Of a stretch of DNA of 64,000 nucleotides, positions 1 through 8,342 are shown one piece after another. This DNA comes from Streptomyces sp. ISL-100 (lineage in GTDB: Bacteria > Actinomycetota > Actinomycetes > Streptomycetales > Streptomycetaceae): positions 141,607 to 205,606 of the forward strand of contig NZ_JAGGOK010000003.1 in assembly GCF_018614615.1 (NCBI RefSeq), read 5' to 3'. The notes beneath the pieces are model-generated. The model saw only the letters and a program-made list of their open reading frames with translations, was not told where the DNA came from and ran no database searches. Within the stretch, counting starts at the first letter, position 1. Each line of letters begins with the position of its first letter. Both the position numbers and the translations under genes were made by a program.

Positions 1-263
1 CGCGCACCGCACGTGCACGGGAGGGCTGGTGGCACGTGTCTGTCAGGGGTCCGCTTATGGTCCGCCTGTGGTCCGCCTGCCGTCCGCGACGGGTCCGGAA
101 TTTGCACGGGTACATCGGCAACGGGTTTGATGGCCGGTCCATCTCGAACCGGAGCGTCGCGCGGAGGCTGTAGCGTGACGTGGCGGAGCACCTTGAGCCC
201 ATACCTTGAGGCCCATGAGGATCACCGCGGACGCGACGCGGACAGAAACGACGGCGAGGACTG
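1..263. other. Upstream region of the kinase gene, no gene supported
   Basis: No convincing coding region is seen before the kinase start. Between about 48 and 110 there are three imperfect copies of a GGTCCGCCT-like unit. A purine-rich stretch with GAGGA about 250-255 lies just before the ATG at 264 and is the likely ribosome binding site. The promoter cannot be placed from sequence alone. Confidence 0.5.
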
Positions 264-1919
264 ATGGCACCCGAACCCGAGGGAAGCGGCGGCGGAGTGT
301 CGGATGCCCCGGAAGCATGGGGTAAGGACGGATTGGTCGGCGATGGCCGATACCGGCTGACGCACCGCCTCGGCCGCGGCGGCATGGCGGAAGTATTCGC
401 CGCCGAGGACGTACGGCTCGGCCGTACCGTCGCAGTGAAGCTGCTGCGCTCCGACCTTGCGGAGGACCCGACATCCAAGGCCCGGTTCACCCGTGAAGCA
501 CAGTCGGTCGCCGGCCTGAACCACCACGCGGTGGTCGCCGTGTACGACTCCGGCGAGGACCAGGTCGGCCCGAGCGTCGTCCCCTACATCGTGATGGAGC
601 TCGTCGAGGGCCGCACGATCCGCGAGCTGCTGCAGAACGCCGAGGCGCCAGGGCCCGAGCAGGCCCTGATCATCGTCTCCGGCGTACTCGAAGCGCTCGC
701 GTACAGCCACCAGCACGGCATCGTGCACCGCGACATCAAGCCCGCGAACGTGATCATCACGCACGGCGGCGCCGTCAAGGTGATGGACTTCGGCATCGCC
801 CGTGCCCTGCACGGCGTGCAGTCGACGATGACGCAGACCGGCATGGTCATGGGTACGCCCCAGTACCTCTCCCCGGAGCAGGCGCTGGGCAAGGCCGTCG
901 ACCACCGCAGTGACCTGTACGCGACGGGCTGTCTGCTGTACGAACTGCTCGCGCTGCGGCCGCCCTTCACCGGCGAGACCCCTCTGTCGGTGGTCTACCA
1001 GCACGTGCAGGACATCCCCGTACCGCCGTCCGAGATGTCGGACGTGGCGCCGCCCGAGCTCGACGGGCTCGTCATGCGTTCCCTCGCGAAGGACCCGGAC
1101 GACCGGTTCCAGAGCGCCGAGGAGATGCGCGGTCTCGTCCAGTACGGCCTGTCCATGCTCCAGGAGCAGGGCAGCCACACCGGGATGTGGAACACCGGCC
1201 CCGTCGAAATGCACGAGGGCGGCCACACCCCGGCCGGCGGCACCTACGCGACGACCGCGATGGGCCACCCGAACCACGGCGACACGTCGCAGATGAAGGC
1301 GGGCGGCGCGATACTGCCGCCGATGAACCCGCACGACGGTGCGTACGACGGCGGGCACCAAGGCGGCAGGAGCGGCCGCGGCAAGATGTGGATCTTCGCT
1401 GTACTCGCGATCATCGCGATCGCGGCGGGTGTCGCCTTCGCGATGGAACGCGCGGGCAGCGACGGCACCAAGGAGAAGAAGGACCCGCCGAAGATCTCCG
1501 AGACCAGCCCGAGCCAGTCGGAGAAGGAGCCCTCGAAGGAGCCCTCGCACGACGAGGAGACCTCCCCCGAGACGGACCCGGGCACGTCCTCGACCGGCGG
1601 CCAGCAGCCGGGCTATACCCCGACGTACATTCCGTCGACGCCCCCGAGCAACACGCCGTCGAACACGCCCAGCAACACCCCGTCGAGCCCGACGGACACC
1701 GCTCCGGGCACGACGACGGACGGCGGGACGACCGAGGGCGGAGACAACGGAGACCCCGGTACGGACGACGGCGGTACCACCGAGGGCGGCACCGACGACG
1801 GCGGTACGACCGAGGGCACGGACGCCGGCGGTACGACCGAGGGCACGGACGCCGGCGGTACGACGGACGCCGGCACGACCGAGGGTGGCACGACCGACGC
1901 GGGTACCACCGGAGGCTGA
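264..1919 (+). CDS. Membrane-anchored serine/threonine protein kinase (PknB-like, no PASTA domains)
   Basis: 551-residue Hanks-type Ser/Thr kinase expected to phosphorylate proteins on the cytoplasmic side. The kinase domain covers residues about 28-290: glycine loop LGRGGMAEV, invariant Lys59 in VAVK, catalytic Asp157 in HRDIKPAN, Mg-binding Asp175 in DFG, and the activation segment GTPQYLSPEQ. A linker rich in Gly, His and Met follows, then one transmembrane helix at about 375-394. The outer tail (about 395-551) is rich in Ser, Thr, Pro and Gly, with repeated GGTTEGTDA-type units, and lacks the PASTA repeats typical of PknB. The tail could be a cell-wall spacer or O-glycosylated; this is inference. 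Convergent with the phosphotransferase gene downstream. Confidence 0.95.
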   Translation: MAPEPEGSGGGVSDAPEAWGKDGLVGDGRYRLTHRLGRGGMAEVFAAEDVRLGRTVAVKLLRSDLAEDPTSKARFTREAQSVAGLNHHAVVAVYDSGEDQVGPSVVPYIVMELVEGRTIRELLQNAEAPGPEQALIIVSGVLEALAYSHQHGIVHRDIKPANVIITHGGAVKVMDFGIARALHGVQSTMTQTGMVMGTPQYLSPEQALGKAVDHRSDLYATGCLLYELLALRPPFTGETPLSVVYQHVQDIPVPPSEMSDVAPPELDGLVMRSLAKDPDDRFQSAEEMRGLVQYGLSMLQEQGSHTGMWNTGPVEMHEGGHTPAGGTYATTAMGHPNHGDTSQMKAGGAILPPMNPHDGAYDGGHQGGRSGRGKMWIFAVLAIIAIAAGVAFAMERAGSDGTKEKKDPPKISETSPSQSEKEPSKEPSHDEETSPETDPGTSSTGGQQPGYTPTYIPSTPPSNTPSNTPSNTPSSPTDTAPGTTTDGGTTEGGDNGDPGTDDGGTTEGGTDDGGTTEGTDAGGTTEGTDAGGTTDAGTTEGGTTDAGTTGG

Positions 1920-1938
1920 CCCGGCGAGGCGAGGCCGC

Positions 1939-2997
1939 TCACCCCGAGAACGCCTCGCACACCGCCTCGTACTCCTTCGTCCACCACACCGCCAGGGCCG
2001 ACGCCGCAGGAAACTGCGGGTCGGCCCTTCGGTCGTGCCGCTGGTAGCGCCAGCGCAGTATCCAGAAGTCGTTGAGCCGCTCCCACCACACCCGGTGCAC
2101 CGCCGCGGCCAGCTCCTCCGTCCCGGCCCCGGCCGCCCGCCGGTACGCCGCCGCGTACGCCCGTACCTTTGCCAGCTCCAGCTCCCCGTCCGGCCGTACG
2201 AAGAAGATCGCGGCGGCCCGTACCGCCTCCTCCGCGCGCGGCTGCACCGCGAGCCGGTCCCAGTCGACGATCGCGGCGGGCTCGGCGCCCCGGTAGAGCA
2301 GATTCAGCGGATGGAAGTCGCCGTGCACCCACCCGGTGGCGGTCGCGGCGACCGGTGGGGGCCGCCGGTGGGCGTGCCGCTCAAGGAGCGTCCGCCGCTC
2401 CAGGAGGCGGTGTTCCGCCAGTACGTCGAAGGTGTCCCGGGGCCTCCGCCCGCGCGCCAGCGTCAGCAGCTCGTCGATGAGGGCGAAGGTGTCGGCGGGG
2501 TCGGCGCAGTCGTGGGGACGGTCGTGCGCATGGTCGTCGTGAGTACGCCGGGAGGCCTCCTCCATCACCCCGTCGGGCATCACCCGGTCGAGGCAGGTGT
2601 GCACGAGCCCCAGGAGTGACCCGAGCCGCCGCGACTCCACCGTCGTCAGCTGGGCGCCGTTCCGGTGCCGGCCCTCGATCCACGGGTGCAGCGCGTAGCA
2701 GCGGCCGGCGATCACGGTGACGGTGCCGCCCTGGGTGTCCTCGACGGGCGGGGCGACGGGGACGCCGAAGGCCTGGAGGTGGCGGGTGGCGCGGTGCTGG
2801 CGCCTGATCGTGTCGCGGTCGCCGTCGAGGTGGTGCTTGAGGAAGTAGTCGCCGCGGGTCGTGACGAGGCGGTAGCCGTGGTTGAGCAGGCCTTGGGCCA
2901 CGGGCTCGCAGGAGAGCGGGTCGCCCGGGTCGCGGTAGCGGCGCAGCAGGTCGCCGACGGGCGGTGGAGGGGCGGCGAGTGCAGATGAGCGTGGCAC
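1939..2997 (-). CDS. Aminoglycoside phosphotransferase/homoserine kinase II-type phosphotransferase
   Basis: 352 residues with the APH/HSK2 kinase-like fold. The Brenner motif HGDFHPLN is near residue 222 and the metal-binding segment AIVDWDRLA follows about 15 residues later; together these define an ATP-dependent small-molecule kinase. The N-terminal part contains a plausible ATP-binding strand (YRLVTTRGDYFLKHH). The substrate cannot be read from sequence; relatives include aminoglycoside kinases, homoserine kinase II and CotS spore-coat proteins. Nothing in the context suggests antibiotic resistance. It lies alone, convergent with the Ser/Thr kinase. Confidence 0.85.
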   Translation of the reverse strand: MPRSSALAAPPPPVGDLLRRYRDPGDPLSCEPVAQGLLNHGYRLVTTRGDYFLKHHLDGDRDTIRRQHRATRHLQAFGVPVAPPVEDTQGGTVTVIAGRCYALHPWIEGRHRNGAQLTTVESRRLGSLLGLVHTCLDRVMPDGVMEEASRRTHDDHAHDRPHDCADPADTFALIDELLTLARGRRPRDTFDVLAEHRLLERRTLLERHAHRRPPPVAATATGWVHGDFHPLNLLYRGAEPAAIVDWDRLAVQPRAEEAVRAAAIFFVRPDGELELAKVRAYAAAYRRAAGAGTEELAAAVHRVWWERLNDFWILRWRYQRHDRRADPQFPAASALAVWWTKEYEAVCEAFSG

Positions 2998-3020
2998 CCG
3001 CCAGATGTTAGATCACCGAT

Positions 3021-3488
3021 TCACAGAGCGTGCTCGAACCGTCGCTCAGGGGCGCTGTTCAGGGTGTGCGCGGTGACGAACTGCGGCTCGATGCGCATGT
3101 AGACGGGGTCGAAGGGCTGGCCGTCGACGTAATGAGGGCCGCGGCCGAAGAGCTCCAGTTCGGCGTTGTCCGGGTCGAAAATCTCGGCGGTGCCGGTGCA
3201 CTGGACGGACCACATGGTGCCGTGGCGGGAGCCGAAGTTGTCCGCGCCGTAGGCGATCACGCTGCCGTGGCAGGCCTGATGGTGGTTGAAACCCGCGTGC
3301 ATGCGCAGCAGGACTCGCCCGTGTACGACGATGTGGCGGGCGACGGCGAGGAAGGGCAGTGCCCGCATGCTCGTGGCGACTCGGCCGTAGGGGACGCGGC
3401 GGAGGAGCTCGATGGCGCGCAGGTCGATGGCGCGGGGCTCGATGGCGCGGAGCTCGATGGCGCGCGGATCCTGGTCCTCAGTGGGCAT
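3021..3488 (-). CDS. Pyridoxamine 5'-phosphate oxidase (PPOX)-family protein
   Basis: 155 residues resembling the split-barrel PPOX-like flavin/heme-binding proteins common in actinobacteria. Recognisable are ELLRRVPYGRVATS near the N-terminus followed by beta strands and the segment HGTMWSVQCTGTAEIF. These proteins usually bind FMN, F420 or heme; which one is unknown here. The N-terminus (residues 7-27) is a run of near-identical RAIEL/RAIEP/RAIDL pentapeptides encoded by a 15-bp tandem repeat, which looks like a recent local expansion. Same strand as, and just downstream of, the response regulator gene. Confidence 0.8.
   Translation of the reverse strand: MPTEDQDPRAIELRAIEPRAIDLRAIELLRRVPYGRVATSMRALPFLAVARHIVVHGRVLLRMHAGFNHHQACHGSVIAYGADNFGSRHGTMWSVQCTGTAEIFDPDNAELELFGRGPHYVDGQPFDPVYMRIEPQFVTAHTLNSAPERRFEHAL
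3408..3467. repeat. Four tandem 15-bp units inside the PPOX-family gene
   Basis: Units at 3408-3422, 3423-3437, 3438-3452 and 3453-3467 share the core TCGATGGCGCG and differ only at the edges. They encode the RAI(E/D)(L/P) pentapeptides. The period is a multiple of three, so copy-number change would keep the frame. Confidence 0.9.
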
Positions 3489-3551
3489 GCTTCTTACCTT
3501 CGGCCACCGGGGGTGCCCGTAAAAGGGACGGAAGTCCCGAATGGCGCGTGG

Positions 3552-4235
3552 CTAGCGCCTCTCCTCCGCCTGCTTGCGCGCCACGTACGCGGCGGCCTGC
3601 GAGCGGCGCTCCATGCCCAGCTTGGAGAGCAGGCTGGAGACGTAATTCTTGATGGTCTTCTCCGCGAGATGCAGCCGTTCACCGATGACGCGGTTGGTCA
3701 GGCCTTCGCCGATCAGGTCGAGGATCTTGTGTTCCTGCTCGGTGAGGTTCGAGAGCCGGCTGTCGTTCCTGCTGGTGGTGCTGTTGCTGCTGTTGTTGTT
3801 GTCCGAGCGCAGCCGCTCCAGGACGCGGGCGGTCGCCACCGGGTCGAGCAGCGACTTGCCGGCCGCCACGTCCCGTACGGCCGTCAGCAGCTCATTGCCG
3901 CGGATCGCCTTGAGAACGTAACCGGACGCACCGGCCATGATCGCGTCGAAAAGTGCCTCGTCGTCGGCAAATGAGGTCAGCATCAGGCATTTGATGTCCT
4001 CATTCTGGGAACGGACTTCGCGGCACACCTCCACACCGCTTCCGTCGGGCAGCCGTACGTCGAGAACAGCGACGTCGGGACGGGTCGCAGGGATTCTGAC
4101 CAGGGATTCTGCGGCTGTACCGGCCTCACCGACGACCTCGATGTCGTCCTCTACGGAGAGCAGCTCGTGGACGCCGCGACGGACCACTTCGTGGTCGTCA
4201 ACGAGAAATACGGTGATTTTTCGGTCTTCGGGCAC
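3552..4235 (-). CDS. LuxR/NarL-family response regulator (DevR/DosR-like), orphan
   Basis: 227 residues from the GTG at 4235. I chose it because the receiver domain begins at once (KITVFLVDDHEVV); a longer frame to 4367 adds only low-quality sequence. Receiver domain about 1-125: acidic pair in VDDHE, phospho-acceptor Asp in VAVLDVRLPDGSG, Thr/Ser in MLTSFADDEA, Lys in VLKAI. LuxR-type HTH about 163-220: LTEQEHKILDLIGEGLTNRVIGERLHLAEKT in pieces, with KNYVSSLLSKLG as recognition region. The linker is an unusual Asn/Ser/Thr-rich stretch (about residues 143-160). No histidine kinase is adjacent. It is divergent from bkdA, so the shared upstream region may hold its binding sites; that is inference. 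Confidence 0.92.
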   Translation of the reverse strand: MPEDRKITVFLVDDHEVVRRGVHELLSVEDDIEVVGEAGTAAESLVRIPATRPDVAVLDVRLPDGSGVEVCREVRSQNEDIKCLMLTSFADDEALFDAIMAGASGYVLKAIRGNELLTAVRDVAAGKSLLDPVATARVLERLRSDNNNSSNSTTSRNDSRLSNLTEQEHKILDLIGEGLTNRVIGERLHLAEKTIKNYVSSLLSKLGMERRSQAAAYVARKQAEERR

Positions 4236-4350
4236 GCCGTCATCCTCACACGGAAAGTCTTCCCGTGCCGTGGGTCGCCGGGATAACGTGCCGTTGTTCC
4301 GGCGGCCCGCAAGGCTGTGACCAGTGGTTGTTCCCGAATTCTTCGATTTA

Positions 4351-4364
4351 CTTGGATTTCCAAG
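4351..4364. promoter_or_regulatory. Inverted repeat CTTGGA-N2-TCCAAG upstream of bkdA
   Basis: Perfect 6-bp arms separated by TT, in an A/T-rich stretch about 200 bp before the bkdA start. Short spacer and perfect symmetry fit an operator for a dimeric regulator better than a terminator, as no T-run follows. The binding protein is unknown; the divergent response regulator is one candidate. Confidence 0.5.
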
Positions 4365-4387
4365 CAAAATCGCAGGTCAAATGGGGT

Positions 4388-4403
4388 TTCGCAGTTATGC
4401 GAA
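4388..4403. promoter_or_regulatory. Inverted repeat TTCGCA-N4-TGCGAA upstream of bkdA
   Basis: Perfect 6-bp arms with a GTTA spacer, starting 37 bp after the first palindrome begins. The two differ in sequence, so they may bind different proteins. The position between divergent genes makes an operator role likely. Confidence 0.55.
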
Positions 4404-4561
4404 GCACTGGGTAACGTTCCTTTGGCAGGGCGTTTCGCCGGGGCACCTGTCACACCTGTTCCCGGCCGAGTCGCACCCACCCCGTGCACGAGGACGCAAG
4501 CAGGTGAGCCGCACTGGTCACCGGCAGACCCCGGGGGCCGGACAGACGGAGGAGCACGCAC

Positions 4562-5719
4562 GTGACCGTGGAGAGCACTGCCGCGCGTAAGCCGCGACGC
4601 AGCAGCACCAAGCGCGTCAGCGCCAAGAAAGCCCAGCAGTCCGACCCGGCCGAGCCGGAGCTCGTACAGCTGCTCACCCCCGAGGGCGAGCGTGTCGAGC
4701 ACCCGGACTACTCGATCGATCTCACCCCGGACGAACTGCTCGGCCTGTACCGGGACATGGTCCTGACCCGACGCTTCGACGCCGAAGCCACCTCGCTCCA
4801 GCGTCAGGGCGAGCTGGGCCTGTGGGCCTCGCTGCTCGGCCAGGAGGCGGCGCAGATCGGCTCCGCACGCGCTCTCCGTGACGACGACTACGTCTTTCCG
4901 ACGTACCGCGAGCACGGTGTCGCCTGGTGCCGTGGCGTCGACCCGACCAATTTGCTGGGAATGTTCCGTGGCGTGAACCACGGTGGCTGGGACCCCAACA
5001 CCAACAATTTCCATCTGTACACGATCGTGATCGGCTCGCAGACGCTGCACGCGACCGGTTACGCGATGGGTGTGGCCAAGGACGGCGCGGATTCGGCAGT
5101 CATCGCGTACTTCGGTGACGGCGCCTCCAGCCAGGGCGATGTCGCTGAATCGTTCACCTTCTCCGCGGTCTACAACGCCCCGGTCGTCTTCTTCTGCCAG
5201 AACAACCAGTGGGCCATCTCCGAGCCCACCGAGCGCCAGACCCGCGTCCCGCTCTACCAGCGCGCGCAGGGCTTCGGCTTCCCGGGCGTCCGGGTCGACG
5301 GCAATGACGTACTGGCCTGCCTGGCCGTGACGCGCGACGCGCTGGAGCGCGCGCGCCGGGGTGAGGGGCCGACGCTGGTCGAGGCCTTCACGTACCGGAT
5401 GGGCGCGCACACCACCTCCGACGACCCGACGAAGTACCGGGCCGACGAGGAGCGCGAGGCGTGGGAGGCGAAGGACCCGATCCTGCGCCTGCGTACGTAC
5501 CTGGAGAGGGAAGGCTTCGCGGACGCGGCCTTCTTCGCGGAGCTGGAGACGGAGTCGGAGTCGCTGGGCAAGCGGGTCCGCGAGGCGGTGCGGGCGATGC
5601 CCGACCCGGACCAGATGGCGATCTTCGAGAACGTCTACGCGGACGGACACGCCCTCGTCGACGAGGAGCGCGCGCAGTTCGCGGCGTACCAGGCGTCCTT
5701 CGCCGAGGAGGGTAAGTAA
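4562..5719 (+). CDS. bkdA: Branched-chain 2-oxoacid dehydrogenase (or pyruvate dehydrogenase-like) E1 alpha subunit
   Basis: 385 residues from GTG at 4562, with a GGAGGAG-like ribosome binding site just upstream. With the beta subunit it carries out thiamine-diphosphate-dependent decarboxylation of branched 2-oxoacids, feeding isobutyryl-, isovaleryl- and 2-methylbutyryl-CoA to fatty acid and polyketide starters. The TPP/Mg motif starts at GDGASSQGDVAE and ends at the NN of CQNNQWAIS. A phosphorylation-loop-like segment YRMGAHTTSDDPTKYR is present, as in the family. A Lys/Arg/Ser-rich N-terminal extension of about 45 residues precedes the conserved core. First gene of a three-gene operon; only 3 bp separate it from bkdB. 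Confidence 0.95.
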   Translation: MTVESTAARKPRRSSTKRVSAKKAQQSDPAEPELVQLLTPEGERVEHPDYSIDLTPDELLGLYRDMVLTRRFDAEATSLQRQGELGLWASLLGQEAAQIGSARALRDDDYVFPTYREHGVAWCRGVDPTNLLGMFRGVNHGGWDPNTNNFHLYTIVIGSQTLHATGYAMGVAKDGADSAVIAYFGDGASSQGDVAESFTFSAVYNAPVVFFCQNNQWAISEPTERQTRVPLYQRAQGFGFPGVRVDGNDVLACLAVTRDALERARRGEGPTLVEAFTYRMGAHTTSDDPTKYRADEEREAWEAKDPILRLRTYLEREGFADAAFFAELETESESLGKRVREAVRAMPDPDQMAIFENVYADGHALVDEERAQFAAYQASFAEEGK

Positions 5720-5722
5720 GCC

Positions 5723-6712
5723 ATGACCGTGAAGTCTGTACAGAAACTCCCTCTCGCGAAGGCGATCAACGAGTCGCTGCGCAAGGCCCTCGAAACCGAC
5801 CCCAAGGTCCTGATCATGGGCGAGGACGTCGGAAAGCTCGGCGGAGTCTTCCGGGTCACGGACGGACTCCAGAAGGACTTCGGCGAGGAGCGGGTCATCG
5901 ACACCCCGCTGGCCGAGTCAGGCATCGTGGGTACGGCGATCGGGCTGGCTCTGCGGGGCTACCGCCCGGTGGTGGAGATCCAGTTCGACGGCTTCGTCTT
6001 CCCGGCGTACGACCAGATCGTCACGCAGCTCGCGAAGATGCACGCTCGCTCGCTCGGCAAGATCAAGATGCCAGTCGTCATCCGCATCCCGTACGGCGGC
6101 GGCATCGGCGCGGTGGAGCACCACAGCGAGTCCCCCGAAGCGCTGTTCGCGCACGTGGCGGGGCTGAAGATCGTTTCGCCGTCGAACTCGTCGGACGCGT
6201 ACTGGATGATGCAGCAGGCCATCCAGAGCGACGACCCGGTGATCTTCTTCGAGCCGAAGCGGCGCTACTGGGACAAGAGCGAGGTCGACGTCGAGGCCAT
6301 CCCCGGCCCGCTCCACAAGGCGCGGGTTGTGGGGGAGGGGACGGATCTGACGCTGGCGGCTTACGGCCCGATGGTGAAGGTCTGCGTCGAGGCGGCAGCG
6401 GCGGCGGCCGAGGAAGGAAAGTCGATCGAGGTCGTCGACCTGCGGTCGATGTCCCCGATCGACTTCGACACGATCCAGACGTCGGTGGAGAAGACCGGCC
6501 GACTGGTCGTGGTCCACGAGGCCCCGGTCTTCTACGGCTCGGGCGCGGAGATCGCCGCTCGCATGACGGAGCGGTGCTTCTACCACCTGGAGGCGCCGGT
6601 GCTGAGGGTGGGCGGCTTCCATGCGCCGTACCCGCCGGCGCGCCTGGAGGAGGAGTACCTGCCAGGGCTTGACCGGGTACTCGACGCCGTCGACCGCTCG
6701 CTTGCGTACTGA
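5723..6712 (+). CDS. bkdB: Branched-chain 2-oxoacid dehydrogenase E1 beta subunit
   Basis: 329 residues, the usual length for the transketolase-like beta subunit. Pyrimidine-binding domain in the N-terminal half (GEDVGKLGGVFRVT, then PLAESGIVGTAIGLALRG), with the family Glu contacting TPP within this region. C-terminal transketolase domain from about residue 200 (VEVVDLRSMSPIDFDTI, VVVHEAPVFYGSGAEIAA). The start lies 3 bp after the bkdA stop, so the two are probably translated together. It forms the alpha2beta2 E1 with BkdA. Confidence 0.96.
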   Translation: MTVKSVQKLPLAKAINESLRKALETDPKVLIMGEDVGKLGGVFRVTDGLQKDFGEERVIDTPLAESGIVGTAIGLALRGYRPVVEIQFDGFVFPAYDQIVTQLAKMHARSLGKIKMPVVIRIPYGGGIGAVEHHSESPEALFAHVAGLKIVSPSNSSDAYWMMQQAIQSDDPVIFFEPKRRYWDKSEVDVEAIPGPLHKARVVGEGTDLTLAAYGPMVKVCVEAAAAAAEEGKSIEVVDLRSMSPIDFDTIQTSVEKTGRLVVVHEAPVFYGSGAEIAARMTERCFYHLEAPVLRVGGFHAPYPPARLEEEYLPGLDRVLDAVDRSLAY

Positions 6713-6720
6713 GGAGAGCC

Positions 6721-8157
6721 GTGACGATGACTGAGACTTCCCAGCGGTTCCGTGAGTTCAAGATGCCCGACGTGGGCGAGGGACTGACCGAGGCCGAGAT
6801 CCTCAAGTGGTACGTCCAGCCGGGCGACACCGTCACCGACGGCCAGGTGGTGTGCGAGGTCGAGACGGCGAAGGCCGCTGTCGAGCTGCCCATCCCGTTC
6901 GACGGTGTGGTGCACGAGCTTCGCTTCGGCGAGGGCGTGACGGTCGATGTCGGCCAGGTGATCATTACGGTGGATGTGGCGCCGGGGACACCTGATGTGG
7001 CGCAGGCGCCTGTGGCGGAGCCGGAACGTGTTCCGGAGCCCGCGCCGGAGGAGGAAGCCAAGCCTGCGGCCCGCCAGCCGGTGCTGGTCGGGTACGGCGT
7101 GTCCGAAGCCTCGACGAAGCGCCGCGCCCGCAAGGGCGTGGCGGCCCCGGAGGCCGGGGTTGCGGCCGCGGCCGCGGTCCAGGCGGAGCTCAACGGCCAC
7201 GGCGGCGGCGCGGCCACCGTGGTGCCCGAATCCCGCCCGCTGGCCAAGCCTCCGGTCCGTAAGCTCGCCAAGGACCTGGGCATCGACCTGGCCACGGTCA
7301 CGCCGACCGGCCCCGACGGGGTCATCACCCGCGAGGACGTCCACGCGGCGGCCGCGAGCGCGCTGCGCCCGGAGCCGGTCGCGGTGCCGTCCGAGCCGGA
7401 GGCGGCTGGGGCTCCGGTTCAGACACCGGCAGCGGTATCGGCCTCCGAGGCTGCGGCTCGGGAGACCCGTACGCCCATCAAGGGCGTACGGAAGGCGATC
7501 GCGTCGGCGATGGTGAACAGTGCGTTCACCGCGCCGCACGTCACGGAATTCATCACCTTCGACATCACGCGCACGATGAAGCTCGTCGAAGAGCTGAAGT
7601 CCGACAAGGACATGGCGGGCCTGCGCGTCAACCCGCTCCTCCTGATCGCCAAGGCGCTCCTGGTCGCGATCAAGCGCAACCCGGCCGTCAACGCGTCCTG
7701 GGACGAGGAGAACCAGGAGATCGTGCACAAGGAGTACGTGAACCTGGGCATCGCGGCGGCCACGCCGCGTGGCCTGATCGTCCCGAACATCAAGGACGCG
7801 GGAGCGAAGACACTGCCGGAACTGGCGGCGGCGCTGGGCGAGCTGGTGGCGACGGCCCGTGAGGGCAAGACGTCGCCGGCGGCGATGCAGGGCGGCACGG
7901 TGACCATCACCAACGTCGGCGTCTTCGGCGTCGACACCGGTACGCCGATCCTCAACCCGGGCGAGTCCGCGATCCTCGCGGTCGGTGCGATCAAGCTCCA
8001 GCCGTGGGTCCACAAGGGCAAGGTGAAGCCGCGCCAGGTCACCACCCTGGCGCTCTCCTTCGACCACCGCTTGGTCGACGGCGAACTGGGCTCCCGCGTC
8101 CTGGCGGACGTGGCGGCGATCCTGGAACAGCCGAAGCGCCTGATTACGTGGGCTTAG
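6721..8157 (+). CDS. bkdC: Dihydrolipoamide acyltransferase (E2) of the branched-chain 2-oxoacid dehydrogenase complex
   Basis: 478 residues. It transfers the acyl group from E1 to CoA through a swinging lipoyl arm. One lipoyl domain (about 10-85) has the modified Lys51 in ETAKA. An Ala/Glu/Pro-rich linker leads to a peripheral subunit-binding domain (about 178-215, KPPVRKLAKDLGIDLATV). The catalytic domain (about 245-478) ends with the active-site motif DHRLVDG, catalytic His near residue 449. Start GTG at 6721 or ATG at 6727; GAGGAG just upstream favours the former. No E3 (lipoamide dehydrogenase) gene lies nearby, so E3 must come from elsewhere. Confidence 0.96.
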   Translation: MTMTETSQRFREFKMPDVGEGLTEAEILKWYVQPGDTVTDGQVVCEVETAKAAVELPIPFDGVVHELRFGEGVTVDVGQVIITVDVAPGTPDVAQAPVAEPERVPEPAPEEEAKPAARQPVLVGYGVSEASTKRRARKGVAAPEAGVAAAAAVQAELNGHGGGAATVVPESRPLAKPPVRKLAKDLGIDLATVTPTGPDGVITREDVHAAAASALRPEPVAVPSEPEAAGAPVQTPAAVSASEAAARETRTPIKGVRKAIASAMVNSAFTAPHVTEFITFDITRTMKLVEELKSDKDMAGLRVNPLLLIAKALLVAIKRNPAVNASWDEENQEIVHKEYVNLGIAAATPRGLIVPNIKDAGAKTLPELAAALGELVATAREGKTSPAAMQGGTVTITNVGVFGVDTGTPILNPGESAILAVGAIKLQPWVHKGKVKPRQVTTLALSFDHRLVDGELGSRVLADVAAILEQPKRLITWA

Positions 8158-8166
8158 GCATGGGCA

Positions 8167-8199
8167 GAACCGGGCCTCGCCATGGGCGAGGCCCGGTTC
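8167..8199 (+). terminator. Terminator of the bkd operon
   Basis: Perfect 15-bp stem (8167-8181 with 8185-8199, GAACCGGGCCTCGCC) and a 3-nt loop, ten bases after the bkdC stop. Followed by a short pyrimidine stretch rather than a T-run, usual for high-GC actinobacteria. Confidence 0.85.
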
Positions 8200-8271
8200 A
8201 CGGCCTTCCTCTTCCCCCAGTTGACGCAGAATTCGTTACCCCCAGCGCATCGCTCCAGCCAGGCGCATGCG

Positions 8272-8310
8272 TAAGAGTGCCCCGCCGGGAATCCCGGCGG
8301 GGCACTCTTA
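8272..8310. terminator. Near-perfect palindromic terminator, probably for the DD-peptidase gene
   Basis: 19-base arms 8272-8290 and 8292-8310 are perfect reverse complements (TAAGAGTGCCCCGCCGGGA) around one base, so in practice a 17-bp stem with a 5-nt loop. It lies 33 bp past the stop of the minus-strand gene at 8343 and, being symmetric, could stop both converging transcripts. Confidence 0.85.
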
Positions 8311-8341
8311 CGTGCTGTGCGTGCTGTGCGTGCTGTACGTG
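8311..8341. repeat. Three tandem 9-bp units CGTGCTGTG
   Basis: Units at 8311-8319, 8320-8328 and 8329-8337 (last ends in A), then CGTG. They lie between the terminator and the stop codon of the DD-peptidase gene. Probably neutral slippage sequence. Confidence 0.8.
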
Positions 8342-8342
8342 A

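Larger units (their letters stand above)
4236..4561. other. Divergent intergenic region between the response regulator and bkdA
   Basis: 326 bp, noticeably less G+C-rich than its surroundings between about 4320 and 4430. It must hold the promoters for both divergent genes. Two clear inverted repeats are annotated separately at 4351-4364 and 4388-4403. No gene is supported; short open frames here have poor codon use. Confidence 0.7.

Noticed and set aside
222..1550. 442-codon minus-strand frame
   Set aside because: Antisense to the Ser/Thr kinase; no motif.
1939..2997. Aminoglycoside resistance role for the phosphotransferase
   Set aside because: The fold is shared with homoserine kinase and CotS-type proteins; nothing in motif or context points to resistance.
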